This document shows positions 38,239-45,914 of a stretch of 64,000 nt of DNA, one piece after another. Every line of letters starts with the position of its first letter. Within the stretch, counting starts at the first letter, position 1. The position numbers and the translations under genes are program-made. Source of the stretch: Conexivisphaera sp049976725. GTDB taxonomy: Archaea > Thermoproteota > Nitrososphaeria > Conexivisphaerales > Conexivisphaeraceae. The notes beneath the pieces are model-generated. The model searched no databases, was not told where the DNA came from, and saw nothing but the letters and a program-made list of their open reading frames with translations. The stretch spans positions 9,567-73,566 of the forward strand of contig JBMFHR010000002.1 of assembly GCA_049976725.1 (NCBI GenBank), read 5' to 3'.

Positions 38239-38667
38239 ATGACCAACCTGTCGTTCCAGAGGGAGCTCGCCGCCAAGGTGCTCGGCGTGGGCAAGGGTAG
38301 GATCAGGTTCAACCCGGACAGGCTGGAGGACATCGAGGACGCGATAACCAGGGACGAGATAAGGAGGCTTTACAGGGAGGGGGCAATAGAGGTCCTGCCG
38401 CCGCGCGGCACGTCCCGCGGGAGGGCCAGGGCGCGGAGCGGGAGGCGCGGCCCCGGGAGCAGGAAGGGCACCAGGGAGAGCGGCAAGGAGAGGTGGGTGC
38501 GCCAGGTCAGGGCGCTCAGGAGGACGCTGCGGGCCCTCAGGGAGCGCGGCGAGGTGGACTCCAAGCTCTACAGGAGGCTCTACGCGCTGGTGAAGGGAGG
38601 CGCCGTGCGCACGAGGAGGCGCCTCATGGAGATACTGGAGGCTGAGAGGCATGCCGCGGGGAGCTGA
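38239..38667 (+). CDS. rpl19e: Large-subunit ribosomal protein eL19
   Basis: A 142-residue, highly basic helical protein that forms an inter-subunit bridge. It starts MTNLSFQRELAAKVLGVGKG, continues RIRFNPDRLEDIEDAITRDE, and contains the arginine/glycine-rich SRGRARARSGRRGPGSRKGT segment. GAGGTG lies six bases before ATG 38239; GTG 38230 overlaps that ribosome site and is rejected. It overlaps L18 by 17 bases. Confidence 0.95.
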   Translation: MTNLSFQRELAAKVLGVGKGRIRFNPDRLEDIEDAITRDEIRRLYREGAIEVLPPRGTSRGRARARSGRRGPGSRKGTRESGKERWVRQVRALRRTLRALRERGEVDSKLYRRLYALVKGGAVRTRRRLMEILEAERHAAGS

Positions 38668-39244
38668 TTACGTGCCCATCTACAGGCGCCGCAGGGAGGG
38701 CAAGACGAACTACCACCGCCGGAGGGTGGTGGTCGCCAGCAGGAAGCCCTTCATCACGGTCTTCGTCTCAAACAGGAACGTCAGCGCGCAGCTGCACGTG
38801 GCCAGGAAGTCCGGCGACGAGGTGATAGCGCAGGCAAACTCCAGGGAGCTGATCGGGCACGGCTGGAGCGCCAGCAGGAAGTCGACGCCGGCCGCGTACC
38901 TCGTCGGGTACCTGCTGGGCCTCAGGGCGCTCAAGGCCGGGGTTAGCGAGGCCGTGCTCTACACGGGCGTCAGGTCCTTCGTGCCCGGCTCCAGGGTCGC
39001 CGCAGTGGTGGCCGGCGCGAGGGACGCGGGCCTGAACGTCGCGGCCTCGGAGGAGGTGCTCCCGGACCAGTCGAGGCTCAGGGGCGAGCACATTGCGGAG
39101 TACGCCAGGTCGCTGAGGGAGTCCGATCCCGACCTGTACGCGCGGCGCTTCTCGGGTTACGCGCGGGCGGGGTTCGATCCCTCCGACTACCCGAGGCTGG
39201 TGGAAGACGTTAAAGCCAAGCTGAGGGAGGCGGTGGCGGGTTGA
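38651..39244 (+). CDS. rpl18: Large-subunit ribosomal protein uL18
   Basis: The 197-residue archaeal form binds 5S rRNA with uL5. MPRGADYVPIYRRRREGKTN is the N-terminal arm, VVVASRKPFITVFVSNRNVS the first strand, GWSASRKSTPAAYLVGYLLG and GARDAGLNVAASEEVLPDQS later hallmarks, and RLRGEHIAEYARSLRES the archaeal C-terminal extension. The stop overlaps the S5 TTG start (TTGA). Confidence 0.94.
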   Translation: MPRGADYVPIYRRRREGKTNYHRRRVVVASRKPFITVFVSNRNVSAQLHVARKSGDEVIAQANSRELIGHGWSASRKSTPAAYLVGYLLGLRALKAGVSEAVLYTGVRSFVPGSRVAAVVAGARDAGLNVAASEEVLPDQSRLRGEHIAEYARSLRESDPDLYARRFSGYARAGFDPSDYPRLVEDVKAKLREAVAG

Positions 39245-39879
39245 GCGCGCCCCAGGGCAGGCAGAGGCAGGAGGCAGAGTGGGTCCCAAGGACCAAGGTA
39301 GGCCGGGCCGTGCTGGAGGGCAAGATAACGTCTCTCTCGGAGATACTGGAGTCCGGCCTCAGGATCAAGGAGGTCGAGATAGTAAGGAGGCTTCTCCCGG
39401 ACCTGAAGCAGGAGGTCCTCGGCGTGAGGGTGGTCCAGAAGCAGACGGAGTCGGGCGAGGTGACCAGGTTCAGCGCGATAGTCGCCGTGGGATCCCCGGG
39501 ATGGCTGGGGCTGGGGCACGCCAAGGCCTACCAGATGAGGAGCGCGATAGACAAGGCCACAAACGTGGCCATGATGAACGTGATACCGGTGCACCTGGGG
39601 TGCGGCAGCTGGGAGTGCAGGTGCGGGAGGCCCCACTCCGTGCCCTACAAGCTGGTCGGCAAGGCCGGGAGCGTCACCGTCGAGATAATACCCGGGCCCA
39701 GGGGCCTGGGGCTCGTGGCCGACGACGTTGTCAAGAAGCTGCTCTCGCTGGCCGGCGTGCAGGACGCCTGGACGCGCTCCTTCGGGATGACGTCCACGCT
39801 GCTCTCCAAGGCGCAGGCGGTCTACAACGCCTTCCGCAGCATGCACGCGATGTCTGACCTCAGGAGGTTCGAGGGCTGA
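39241..39879 (+). CDS. rps5: Small-subunit ribosomal protein uS5
   Basis: A 212-residue decoding-fidelity protein. WVPRTKVGRAVLEGKITSLS is the archaeal N-terminus; VGSPGWLGLGHAKAYQMRSA (double-stranded RNA-binding fold), HLGCGSWECRCGRPHSVPYK with the archaeal cysteine cluster, and IIPGPRGLGLVADDVVKKLL follow. The stop overlaps the ATG of L30 by one base (TGATG). Confidence 0.95.
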   Translation: MSAPQGRQRQEAEWVPRTKVGRAVLEGKITSLSEILESGLRIKEVEIVRRLLPDLKQEVLGVRVVQKQTESGEVTRFSAIVAVGSPGWLGLGHAKAYQMRSAIDKATNVAMMNVIPVHLGCGSWECRCGRPHSVPYKLVGKAGSVTVEIIPGPRGLGLVADDVVKKLLSLAGVQDAWTRSFGMTSTLLSKAQAVYNAFRSMHAMSDLRRFEG

Positions 39880-40343
39880 TGGGGGTGCTGCTGGTCCTCA
39901 GGGTCCGGGGGGACGTGGGCACCAGGCACGCCGCCGAGGAGGCGCTCAAGCGCCTCAACCTGAGGAGGAGGCACAACGCCACGCTGGTCCCCGACACCCC
40001 CGAGTACCGCGGCATGCTGATGGGCGTCAAGGACTACGTGGCGTGGTGTCCCGCCGGGAGGGACACGGTGATCAGCCTGCTCAGGAGGAGGGCCCGGACG
40101 CCGGGCTGGAGGCCGCTCACGGAGGAAGTCCTCAGGCAACACGGGTTCTCGAGCTTCGAGGAGCTGGCCGACGCGATCGTAGAGGGGAGGGTCAGGCTCA
40201 GCGAGCTCGGGTGGGTCAAGCCCTACTTCGCGCTCCATCCCCCCAGGGGTGGCTACAGGCTCTCCGTGAAGAGGAACGCCAGGGAGGGCGGGGTGCTGGG
40301 GTTCAACGAGGGGCTGCCGGACCTGGTAGCGCGCATGATCTGA
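39879..40343 (+). CDS. rpl30: Large-subunit ribosomal protein uL30
   Basis: Of 154 residues, the first 60 form the common L30 fold (LLVLRVRGDVGTRHAAEEAL, LNLRRRHNATLVPDTPEYRG). The archaeal/eukaryotic C-terminal extension follows (GVKDYVAWCPAG, FEELADAIVEGRVRLSELGW, HPPRGGYRLSVKRNAREGG). It ends the continuous L22-L30 block: 69 bases and a TATA-like box separate it from L15. Confidence 0.94.
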   Translation: MGVLLVLRVRGDVGTRHAAEEALKRLNLRRRHNATLVPDTPEYRGMLMGVKDYVAWCPAGRDTVISLLRRRARTPGWRPLTEEVLRQHGFSSFEELADAIVEGRVRLSELGWVKPYFALHPPRGGYRLSVKRNAREGGVLGFNEGLPDLVARMI

Positions 40344-40373
40344 TCGCCGGAGACCCGCCGCCGTTCCCGTGAA

Positions 40374-40384
40374 AACTTATTTAA
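40374..40384 (+). promoter_or_regulatory. TATA-like box, L15-secY unit
   Basis: AACTTATTTAA lies about 33 bases before the L15 ATG at 40413. It probably drives L15, secY, adkA, the EMC3-like gene and perhaps cmk-cbf5. Confidence 0.5.
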
Positions 40385-40412
40385 CGATGGGGGCCAGCGC
40401 CCGGCGTTAGCC

Positions 40413-40853
40413 ATGCCCACGAGGCTCAGGAAGACCAGGTGGAAGAGGGGCACAAGGGTCGTCGGCTGGGGCAGGGTGGGCCAGCACAGGAAGAGCGGCA
40501 GGACGGGAGGCAGGGGAGGCCTCAAGAGGCACAAGCGCAGCTGGATGCTCAAGTACGAGCCCGATCACTTCGGCTACCACGGCTTCTACAGGCACCCGGC
40601 CCCGAACAAGGTCAGGCGCTGGGTCAACGTGCGCGACCTCGACGAGATATACGAGGGCTCCGGCTCGCGCGCGACCGAGGGCGGGGTCCCGGTGATAGAC
40701 CTGGCGTCCATGGGCATCGAGAAGCTCCTCGGGGGCGGCTCGGTGAGCAGGGCCTACAAGGTGATAGTGGGGAGCGCCACTCCCTCAGCCGTGGAAAAGG
40801 TTAAAGGGGCCGGCGGCTCCGTGGTGGCCCCGTCGCAGGCCGCTGCGAGTTGA
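40413..40853 (+). CDS. rpl15: Large-subunit ribosomal protein uL15
   Basis: A 146-residue protein with the glycine-rich basic arm VVGWGRVGQHRKSGRTGGRG that threads into 23S rRNA, followed by DHFGYHGFYRHPAPNKVRRW and the C-terminal VIDLASMGIEKLLGGGSVSR domain. Its TGA overlaps the TTG start of secY (TTGA), the conserved ribosome-translocon link. Confidence 0.95.
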   Translation: MPTRLRKTRWKRGTRVVGWGRVGQHRKSGRTGGRGGLKRHKRSWMLKYEPDHFGYHGFYRHPAPNKVRRWVNVRDLDEIYEGSGSRATEGGVPVIDLASMGIEKLLGGGSVSRAYKVIVGSATPSAVEKVKGAGGSVVAPSQAAAS

Positions 40854-42250
40854 GCTCTGAGCGCTTTCCCACAATCACCAGGATCGCGCAGTACTTACCC
40901 GAGGTCCGCAAGCCGGCGCGCAAGCCATCGCTGAGGATAAGGCTCCTCTGGACCCTCCTGATACTGGTCATCTACGTCACCATGGGCTTCGTGCCCCTCT
41001 ACAGGGTCACCGTGAGCGCCCAGGTTCTCCCACTCTACCAGATAGTCTTCGCGGCGCAGCAGGGAACCCTGACGTCGCTGGGCATCGGGCCAATAGTGAC
41101 GGGCGGCCTGCTGGCGGAGATACTCGTCGGATCGGACATAGTCAGGATGGACTTCTCGAGGCCCGAGGACAAGGCCGCGTTCACGGCGATGGTGAAGGTC
41201 TTCACAGTCGTCTTCATAGTCATAGAGTCGGTCGCCTACACTGTCGGGATGCTCGGCTTCTTCTACCACGTTCCCCTGTCGGCCCTCCCGGTCGACGCCC
41301 TGCAGCTGATAGTCGCCGGGTTCGTCGTCTACATGCTCGATCAGGCCATACAGAAGGGGTGGGGCATCGGTAGCGGGATCAGCCTGTTCATACTGGCGAA
41401 CGTGGCGCTCCTCGTGATGGTCGACCTGTTCAACCCCGTCAAGGTGGCCGGACAGTACTTCGGCGTGATACCGTTCCTTGTGCAGGCGGCGCTCTCCGGC
41501 AACGTCTGGCAGGCCGTCGTGAGGCCCAACGGATATCCGTCGCTCGTGGGCCTGGGGGCCACCGTCGGGTTCATACTGCTCCTGATATACCTGGAGGGGA
41601 TAAGGATCGAGGTCCCCGTCGCATCGTCCCAGTACAGGGGGATAGCAGGGACGTACCCCATAAAGCTGCTCTACGTCTCGAACGTGCCGGTGATACTCGT
41701 CGCGGCACTGCTGGCGAACTTCCAGATGATCGCCTCCTGGTGGGCCAGCTGGGCCAGGACGTCCGGCGTCTGGTACGCCAGCGCGCTGGCCCAGTACGAC
41801 GCGCAGGGCCAGCTGGTCGGCGGCATCCTGTACTACCTGATAGGCCCCCAGGACGTCCAGCAGGCCGTGGCGAACCCCCTGCTGGCCGTGCTCTTCGTGG
41901 CTGTGATGGTCGTCCTCAGCACGGCATTCGCCAAGGTGTGGGTCGAGATGAGCGGCATGACGGCCGAGAAGGCCGCCGACGGCCTCATAAAGGCGCAGGT
42001 CGCCATACCCGGCTTCAGGTCGACCAGGTCCACGGTCGGCATGGTCCTGGGCAGGTGGATACCCACGGTCACGCTGCTGGGCGGCGCCCTCGTGGGGCTG
42101 GTGGCGGGCGTGTCGCAGTTCCTGGGGGTCTTCGGCGGCGGCATAGGCTTGCTGCTGATGGTGGACATAGCCATACAGTATTACCAGGCACTGATGCGGG
42201 AGGAGTTAGAGTTTATAATGCCCAGGCTCGCAGGGATCTTCGGTCGCTGA
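40850..42250 (+). CDS. secY: Protein translocase subunit SecY
   Basis: The 466-residue central pore of the Sec translocon, with ten predicted membrane segments. RFPTITRIAQYLPEVRKPAR is the cytosolic N-terminus; LLWTLLILVIYVTMGFVPLY is TM1. The plug region follows around residues 60-75, where FAAQQGTLTSLGIGPIVTGG is the conserved TM2a segment. EGIRIEVPVASSQYRGIAGT is the ribosome-binding loop between TM6 and TM7, and AEKAADGLIKAQVAIPGFRS precedes TM9. It shares one base (A of TGATG) with adkA. Confidence 0.95.
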   Translation: MSSERFPTITRIAQYLPEVRKPARKPSLRIRLLWTLLILVIYVTMGFVPLYRVTVSAQVLPLYQIVFAAQQGTLTSLGIGPIVTGGLLAEILVGSDIVRMDFSRPEDKAAFTAMVKVFTVVFIVIESVAYTVGMLGFFYHVPLSALPVDALQLIVAGFVVYMLDQAIQKGWGIGSGISLFILANVALLVMVDLFNPVKVAGQYFGVIPFLVQAALSGNVWQAVVRPNGYPSLVGLGATVGFILLLIYLEGIRIEVPVASSQYRGIAGTYPIKLLYVSNVPVILVAALLANFQMIASWWASWARTSGVWYASALAQYDAQGQLVGGILYYLIGPQDVQQAVANPLLAVLFVAVMVVLSTAFAKVWVEMSGMTAEKAADGLIKAQVAIPGFRSTRSTVGMVLGRWIPTVTLLGGALVGLVAGVSQFLGVFGGGIGLLLMVDIAIQYYQALMREELEFIMPRLAGIFGR

Positions 42251-42804
42251 TGAGGGTCATCGTGGGCGGGATACCCGGAGTGGGCAAGAGCACTGTCCTG
42301 GACGCTCTGAAGGCGAGGCTCGGCGCCCGGCTCCAAATAGTCAATTACGGCACCGTGATGATGGACGAGGCCCGCTCCGTGGGGGTCGCGAACCGCGACG
42401 AGATGAGGAGGCTGCCGGCCCACCTGCAGAGGGAGATACAGTCATCGGCCGCCCGCAGGATAGCGTCCATGCAGGTGGAGTACCTGATAGTGGACACTCA
42501 CTTCTCGATAAAGACTCCCCAGGGTTACCTCCCGGGAATGCCCTCTCACGTGGTGTCTGCCCTGTCGCCTGACCTGCTCGTGGTGCTAACGGCGTCTCCG
42601 GAGGAGATATCGGCGCGCAGGGCGGCCGACGCCAGCAGGGTGAGGGACTCCTCGCTGGACTCCGTGAGGGAGGAGCTCGAGATGGAGAGGCTCTTCGCGG
42701 TCGCCGCCTCAAACGAGAGCGGCGCCCCCCTCGCCCTGGTGATCAACAGGCAGGGCGAGGCAGAGAGGGCCGCGCTCGAGCTGGCAGCAGTTATGGGGGT
42801 GTGA
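42250..42804 (+). CDS. adkA: Adenylate kinase, archaeal type
   Basis: A 184-residue archaeal AMP kinase unrelated in detail to bacterial Adk. GGIPGVGKST (residues about 6-15) is the P-loop; LQIVNYGTVMMDEARSVGVA binds AMP; IVDTHFSIKTPQGYLPGMPS is the archaeal LID equivalent region with the conserved DTH. The gene follows secY as in most archaea, and GTGTGA overlaps the start of the EMC3-like gene. Confidence 0.93.
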   Translation: MRVIVGGIPGVGKSTVLDALKARLGARLQIVNYGTVMMDEARSVGVANRDEMRRLPAHLQREIQSSAARRIASMQVEYLIVDTHFSIKTPQGYLPGMPSHVVSALSPDLLVVLTASPEEISARRAADASRVRDSSLDSVREELEMERLFAVAASNESGAPLALVINRQGEAERAALELAAVMGV

Positions 42805-43304
42805 CCCTGTGGATCTCGCCCGATGTCCTGCGCGTGATGCCCTACTCTACGCTCTTCGTGGCCGCAGTAGCGCTGGCGCTCAACGTCGTGGCCAACGCGG
42901 TGACCCGCGCGACCATGGATGTGGAGATGTACAGGAGGGTGCAGCGCGAGTACCAGGAGTATCAGAGGCAGCTCAGGGCAGCGCTCAGGGAGGGGGATCC
43001 CGGGAAGGCCGAGAAGGTGAGGAAGAGGTACAAGCCCGTCGAGGAGCAGATGCTCAGGCTCCAGTTGGACAGGATGAAGATCAGCCTGTACTACCTTATA
43101 CCATTTATTATACTATACTACATACTGGCGTGGTTCATGGGGCAGGTCCCGGTGGCCGTGTCGCCCTATAGCTTCGACCTGCTCATAGTGTCGACCACGA
43201 TGCCCTGCGGCCCCGGCTTCGCGATGAACATGGTCACCTGGTACATCTTCACGTCGATCGCCTTCAGCGTAGTGGTGACGAGGCTCTTCGGGCTCCAGGT
43301 GTAG
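42801..43304 (+). CDS. EMC3/TMCO1/YidC-like membrane insertase (DUF106)
   Basis: A 167-residue integral membrane protein with three predicted segments: about residues 12-34 (YSTLFVAAVALALNVVANAV), 96-113 (YYLIPFIILYYILAWFMG) and 143-162 (VTWYIFTSIAFSVVVTRLF). A long cytosolic coiled coil between TM1 and TM2 (RRVQREYQEYQRQLRAALRE to EQMLRLQLDRMK) is the YidC/Oxa1-family ribosome-facing hairpin. Archaeal homologs help insert membrane proteins. The secY-adk neighbourhood supports this role. Confidence 0.88.
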   Translation: MTLWISPDVLRVMPYSTLFVAAVALALNVVANAVTRATMDVEMYRRVQREYQEYQRQLRAALREGDPGKAEKVRKRYKPVEEQMLRLQLDRMKISLYYLIPFIILYYILAWFMGQVPVAVSPYSFDLLIVSTTMPCGPGFAMNMVTWYIFTSIAFSVVVTRLFGLQV

Positions 43305-43308
43305 GGCG

Positions 43309-43923
43309 ATGCGTCGCGTGCGCAGCGTGGTTATAGCGGGCATGCCAGCCTCCGGCAAGACGACCGTGGCCAGGCTCGTCGCCTCGAGGCTCGGCCTGAG
43401 GTACGTGGCAGGCGGCGACATACTGCGCGAGATCGCCAGGGAGAGGGGGTACAGGCCGGAGGGCGACGGATGGTGGGACTCCGAGGAGGGCAGGAGGTTC
43501 CTGATGGAGAGGATGGAGAACCCCGAGTTCGACCGCGAGGTCGACCGCAGGCTGAGGGAGCTCGTGGAGTCTGGCGGCTACGTTGTCACCAGCTACGCCA
43601 TGCCGTGGCTGCTGGGCCCGGAGGTCCTCAAGGTGTGGCTCAAGGCGTCCCCGAGGGTCCGCGCGCTGAGGATGTCCAGGAGGGACGGTATACCGCTAGA
43701 GGAGGCGGAGCGCGTGGTCTCCTTCCGCGACGGGGAGAACGCGAAGCTCTACAGGGAGCTGTACGGCTACGAGCTGGCGCCGGACGCGGACGTCTTCCAC
43801 CTGATAGTCGACACGGACTCCGTGCCGCCCGAGGACATCGCGGAGATCGTGGTGAGGTACGCGGAGGCGCTCTGGGGGGTTCGCCCGGCAACGGGCGACC
43901 GGGAGCGCCGGGAAATCTTTTAG
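43309..43923 (+). CDS. cmk: Cytidylate kinase-like P-loop kinase
   Basis: A 204-residue kinase with VVIAGMPASGKTTVARLVAS (P-loop), a GGDILREIARERGY substrate loop and an arginine-rich lid around RALRMSRRDGI. The first part fits archaeal CMP kinase; the locus between the EMC3-like gene and cbf5 is the standard cmk position. Many archaea have the eL34 gene just before cmk and eL14 just after; neither is present here. The substrate is inferred from family and position. Confidence 0.8.
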   Translation: MRRVRSVVIAGMPASGKTTVARLVASRLGLRYVAGGDILREIARERGYRPEGDGWWDSEEGRRFLMERMENPEFDREVDRRLRELVESGGYVVTSYAMPWLLGPEVLKVWLKASPRVRALRMSRRDGIPLEEAERVVSFRDGENAKLYRELYGYELAPDADVFHLIVDTDSVPPEDIAEIVVRYAEALWGVRPATGDRERREIF

Positions 43924-43945
43924 GTCCCGCGATCCGCCGCGCCGC

Positions 43946-45019
43946 GTGGGCTTCCCGCCCGGCAGGAGGATCAGGGACTGGCTCGTCGAGTCCACCGCGG
44001 TCGTCGGGGAGGAGTCGGAGGGCGAGTATGGCAAGGAGCCGGAGGACAGGCCCACCCGGGAGCTCCTCGAGTACGGCCTCATACCCGTTGACAAGCCGGC
44101 TGGTCAGACGAGCCACCAAGTGACCGCCTGGGTCAAGAGGATGCTGGGGGTGGAGAGGGCCGGGCACAGCGGGACGCTGGACCCGCTGGCCACCGGCCTG
44201 CTCCCCGTGGCCACGGGGAGGGCGACGAAGGTCCTCCAGGCGCTTCTCCTGGGGCCGAAGGAGTACTACTCGGTCATGCGGCTGCACGACCCGGTGCCGG
44301 ATGACCAGCTGCGCGCCGTGGTGTCCGAGTTCACGGGACCGATATACCAGCGCCCCCCGGTCAGGTCGCGCGTGAAGAGGGAGAGGAGGATCAGGAACGT
44401 CTACGAGCTGGAGATAGTGGAGAGGAAGGGGAACTTAGTGCTGCTGAGGTCGCTCGTGCAGGCCGGCACGTACATCAGGAAGCTCATCTACGACATGGGC
44501 GAGGTACTCGGCCCCGGCGCCACGATGGTCGAGCTGAGGAGGACCAGGGTGTGCAACCTGACCGAGAGGGACCATCTGGTGAGGCTCCACGACCTGGCCT
44601 ACGCCGCGAGGGCGTGGAAGGACGGAGACGACTCGGAGCTCAGGAAGCTCGTGCTGCCGATAGAGGCCGGCATGACCCACCTCAAACCGGTCGTCGCTAA
44701 GGACAGCGCCGTGGACGCCGTCGCCCACGGATCCTACCTGGCTGCGCCCGGAATAGCCAGGATGCACCCGGGGATCGTGAAGGGCGACGTCGTGGCAATC
44801 TTCACGAACAAGGGCGAGCTCGTGGCGATAGCCTCCGCCCAGATGGGGTACGAGGAGGTCGAGGAGCTGGGCAGGGGGATCGCTATGAAGCCGCTGAGGG
44901 TCGTGATGCCGCCCGGCATCTACCCGCGCTCCTGGAGGAGCAGGGGCGAGCGCGGCGAGGGCGAGCATGGTCCCGGCCAGGGCGGCGAACCGGGTCCCCG
45001 CGAGCCCCCGGGACCCTAA
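43946..45019 (+). CDS. cbf5: tRNA/rRNA pseudouridine synthase Cbf5 (TruB family)
   Basis: Catalytic subunit of archaeal H/ACA RNPs, also able to act as tRNA pseudouridine-55 synthase. GLIPVDKPAGQTSHQVTAWV begins the catalytic domain; the nucleophile is D79 in GHSGTLDPLATG; QRPPVRSRVKRERRIRNVYE and AGTYIRKLIYDMGEVLGPGA follow. The C-terminal PUA domain runs from about residue 245 (VVAKDSAVDAVAHGSYLAAP). The N-terminus has an acidic extension of some 35 residues and the C-terminus a glycine/glutamate-rich tail, both longer than usual. GTG start. Confidence 0.94.
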   Translation: MGFPPGRRIRDWLVESTAVVGEESEGEYGKEPEDRPTRELLEYGLIPVDKPAGQTSHQVTAWVKRMLGVERAGHSGTLDPLATGLLPVATGRATKVLQALLLGPKEYYSVMRLHDPVPDDQLRAVVSEFTGPIYQRPPVRSRVKRERRIRNVYELEIVERKGNLVLLRSLVQAGTYIRKLIYDMGEVLGPGATMVELRRTRVCNLTERDHLVRLHDLAYAARAWKDGDDSELRKLVLPIEAGMTHLKPVVAKDSAVDAVAHGSYLAAPGIARMHPGIVKGDVVAIFTNKGELVAIASAQMGYEEVEELGRGIAMKPLRVVMPPGIYPRSWRSRGERGEGEHGPGQGGEPGPREPPGP

Positions 45020-45027
45020 ACTTTTAT
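45019..45027 (+). promoter_or_regulatory. TATA-like box, tRNA-Ser
   Basis: AACTTTTAT begins at the last base of cbf5 and is centred about 30 bases before the tRNA. Confidence 0.5.
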
Positions 45028-45443
45028 TCCGGGAGGCCTCTGCGGTGTGCGAGCCGGGGTGCCCGAGTGGTCAAGGGGCAGGCCTGGAGACGGCTGCGAC
45101 CGAGAGCCTGTGGGCGAAAGCCCTCGTGGGTTCGAATCCCACCCCCGGCGTTTACTCGAAAGCTCCTCTGGAGCCTGTGGTACTCCTCCACGAGGTCCTC
45201 TATCCCGGAGCGCGCCATGGCCCTAGCGGCCAGGAGCAGGCCCACGCCGGCGACGTCCGTGAAGGGATCAGGGGCCGCTATCAGAGCGGCGGCGACCACC
45301 TTCAGGTAGCGCGCGTCGCGGCGCCTGATCTTGGCGACGCCGTCGGCGGCGGCGCCGGCGGCCTCGCTCAGGCGGCGCATGACCTCGAAGGCGTCCCTCG
45401 AGCGCCGTTCGAGGGATCTCCTCGCCACCGCCGCCACACGCAC
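45024..45443 (-). CDS. Small protein of unknown function, frame running antisense through tRNA-Ser
   Basis: The first 98 residues look like a real protein: basic helical start (RRSLERRSRDAFEVMRRLSE), then a hydrophobic hairpin (YLKVVAAALIAAPDPFTDVA, GVGLLLAARAMA). The remaining 40 residues are the complement of tRNA-Ser (NAGGGIRTHEGFRPQ), the familiar peptide that appears whenever a tRNA is translated antisense. No stop codon occurs before 45024, so the protein either really reads through or is truncated by a sequence difference. GTG 45443 lies about 21 bases from a TATA-like sequence. Function unknown; the first part might be membrane associated. Confidence 0.45.
   Translation of the reverse strand: MRVAAVARRSLERRSRDAFEVMRRLSEAAGAAADGVAKIRRRDARYLKVVAAALIAAPDPFTDVAGVGLLLAARAMARSGIEDLVEEYHRLQRSFRVNAGGGIRTHEGFRPQALGRSRLQACPLTTRAPRLAHRRGLPE
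45053..45150 (+). tRNA. tRNA-Ser(GGA) with a 15-nt intron
   Basis: Acceptor GCCGGGG (45053-45059) pairs with CCCCGGC (45143-45149); G45150 is the discriminator. The T arm is GTGGG-TTCGAAT-CCCAC. The anticodon stem CAGGC (45079-45083) pairs with GCCTG (45106-45110) only if a 15-base intron is removed, leaving loop CTGGAGA with anticodon GGA (45086-45088). A long variable arm (GGGC-GAAA-GCCC) confirms a class II tRNA, and with GGA this is serine. CCA is not encoded. Confidence 0.9.
45090..45104 (+). other. Very short (15-nt) intron of tRNA-Ser
   Basis: ACGGCTGCGACCGAG lies at the canonical 37/38 site. The boundary can slide by one or two bases because AG flanks both ends. It is near the lower size limit for archaeal tRNA introns. 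Confidence 0.75.
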
Positions 45444-45460
45444 AGGGGCCCACCGCCGCC

Positions 45461-45468
45461 TAAAATCG
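45461..45468 (-). promoter_or_regulatory. Possible TATA-like box, antisense small-protein gene
   Basis: On the minus strand GATTTTAG lies about 21 bases before GTG 45443, slightly closer than the usual spacing here. Confidence 0.35.
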
Positions 45469-45532
45469 CGTGGGGATCAGCGGCGGCCACCAACCAGTCA
45501 AAATCCCCGCGGAGGGGACAGGGGGCCGAAAC

Positions 45533-45540
45533 AATTTATA
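45533..45540 (+). promoter_or_regulatory. TATA-like box, small membrane protein
   Basis: AATTTATA lies about 29 bases before ATG 45565. Confidence 0.5.
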
Positions 45541-45564
45541 GATGAGCCGCCGAGGCGCTGGGGG

Positions 45565-45849
45565 ATGAGCAGGGATCAGTACCTGGGCGTCCTGATGCTG
45601 GTGCTCGGCGTCGTCGTGATAATCGTGTACGGCTGGCTCGACTGGGCCTATCCCATAAGGACCCTCCAGGTGACCGCGTTCATAATCGTGGCGGCCGTCC
45701 TCGGGATAGTGGCGTGGATAGGCTACACGCTCGCCACGACGCCTCCCCCCAAGCCCATAGCCGAGATAGAGAAGGAGCTGGAGGAGGAGCTCAAGAAGGT
45801 CAATGAGGGCGAGAAGGGAGGAGGGGCCCCGGCACAGCAGAAGCAGTAG
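45565..45849 (+). CDS. Small two-helix membrane protein of unknown function
   Basis: A 94-residue protein: short N-terminus (MSRDQYLG), TM1 about residues 8-25 (VLMLVLGVVVIIVYGWLD), TM2 about 36-56 (VTAFIIVAAVLGIVAWIGYTL). A cytosolic charged tail rich in lysine and glutamate starts after ATTPPPKPIAEIEKELEEEL. The layout, with WIGYTLATTPPP following TM2, resembles small conserved proteins I recall from TACK archaea, but no function is established. ATG 45565 is chosen from promoter spacing; the frame upstream to 45331 is not protein-like. Confidence 0.75.
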   Translation: MSRDQYLGVLMLVLGVVVIIVYGWLDWAYPIRTLQVTAFIIVAAVLGIVAWIGYTLATTPPPKPIAEIEKELEEELKKVNEGEKGGGAPAQQKQ

Positions 45850-45882
45850 CGCTCCGGCCCGTCCAGCCGCCGCAGCCCGCAG

Positions 45883-45890
45883 CCTTTATT
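45883..45890 (+). promoter_or_regulatory. TATA-like box, nucleotidyltransferase
   Basis: CCTTTATT is centred about 28 bases before TTG 45915. Confidence 0.55.
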
Positions 45891-45914
45891 CCGGGACTTA
45901 ACGTATGGGGCGCG

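Noticed and set aside
45024..45150. GGGIRTHEG-type peptide at the end of the minus-strand frame
   Set aside because: This peptide is what an antisense tRNA-Ser or tRNA-Leu always translates to, so it is not evidence of a protein domain. Only the upstream 98 residues are considered.
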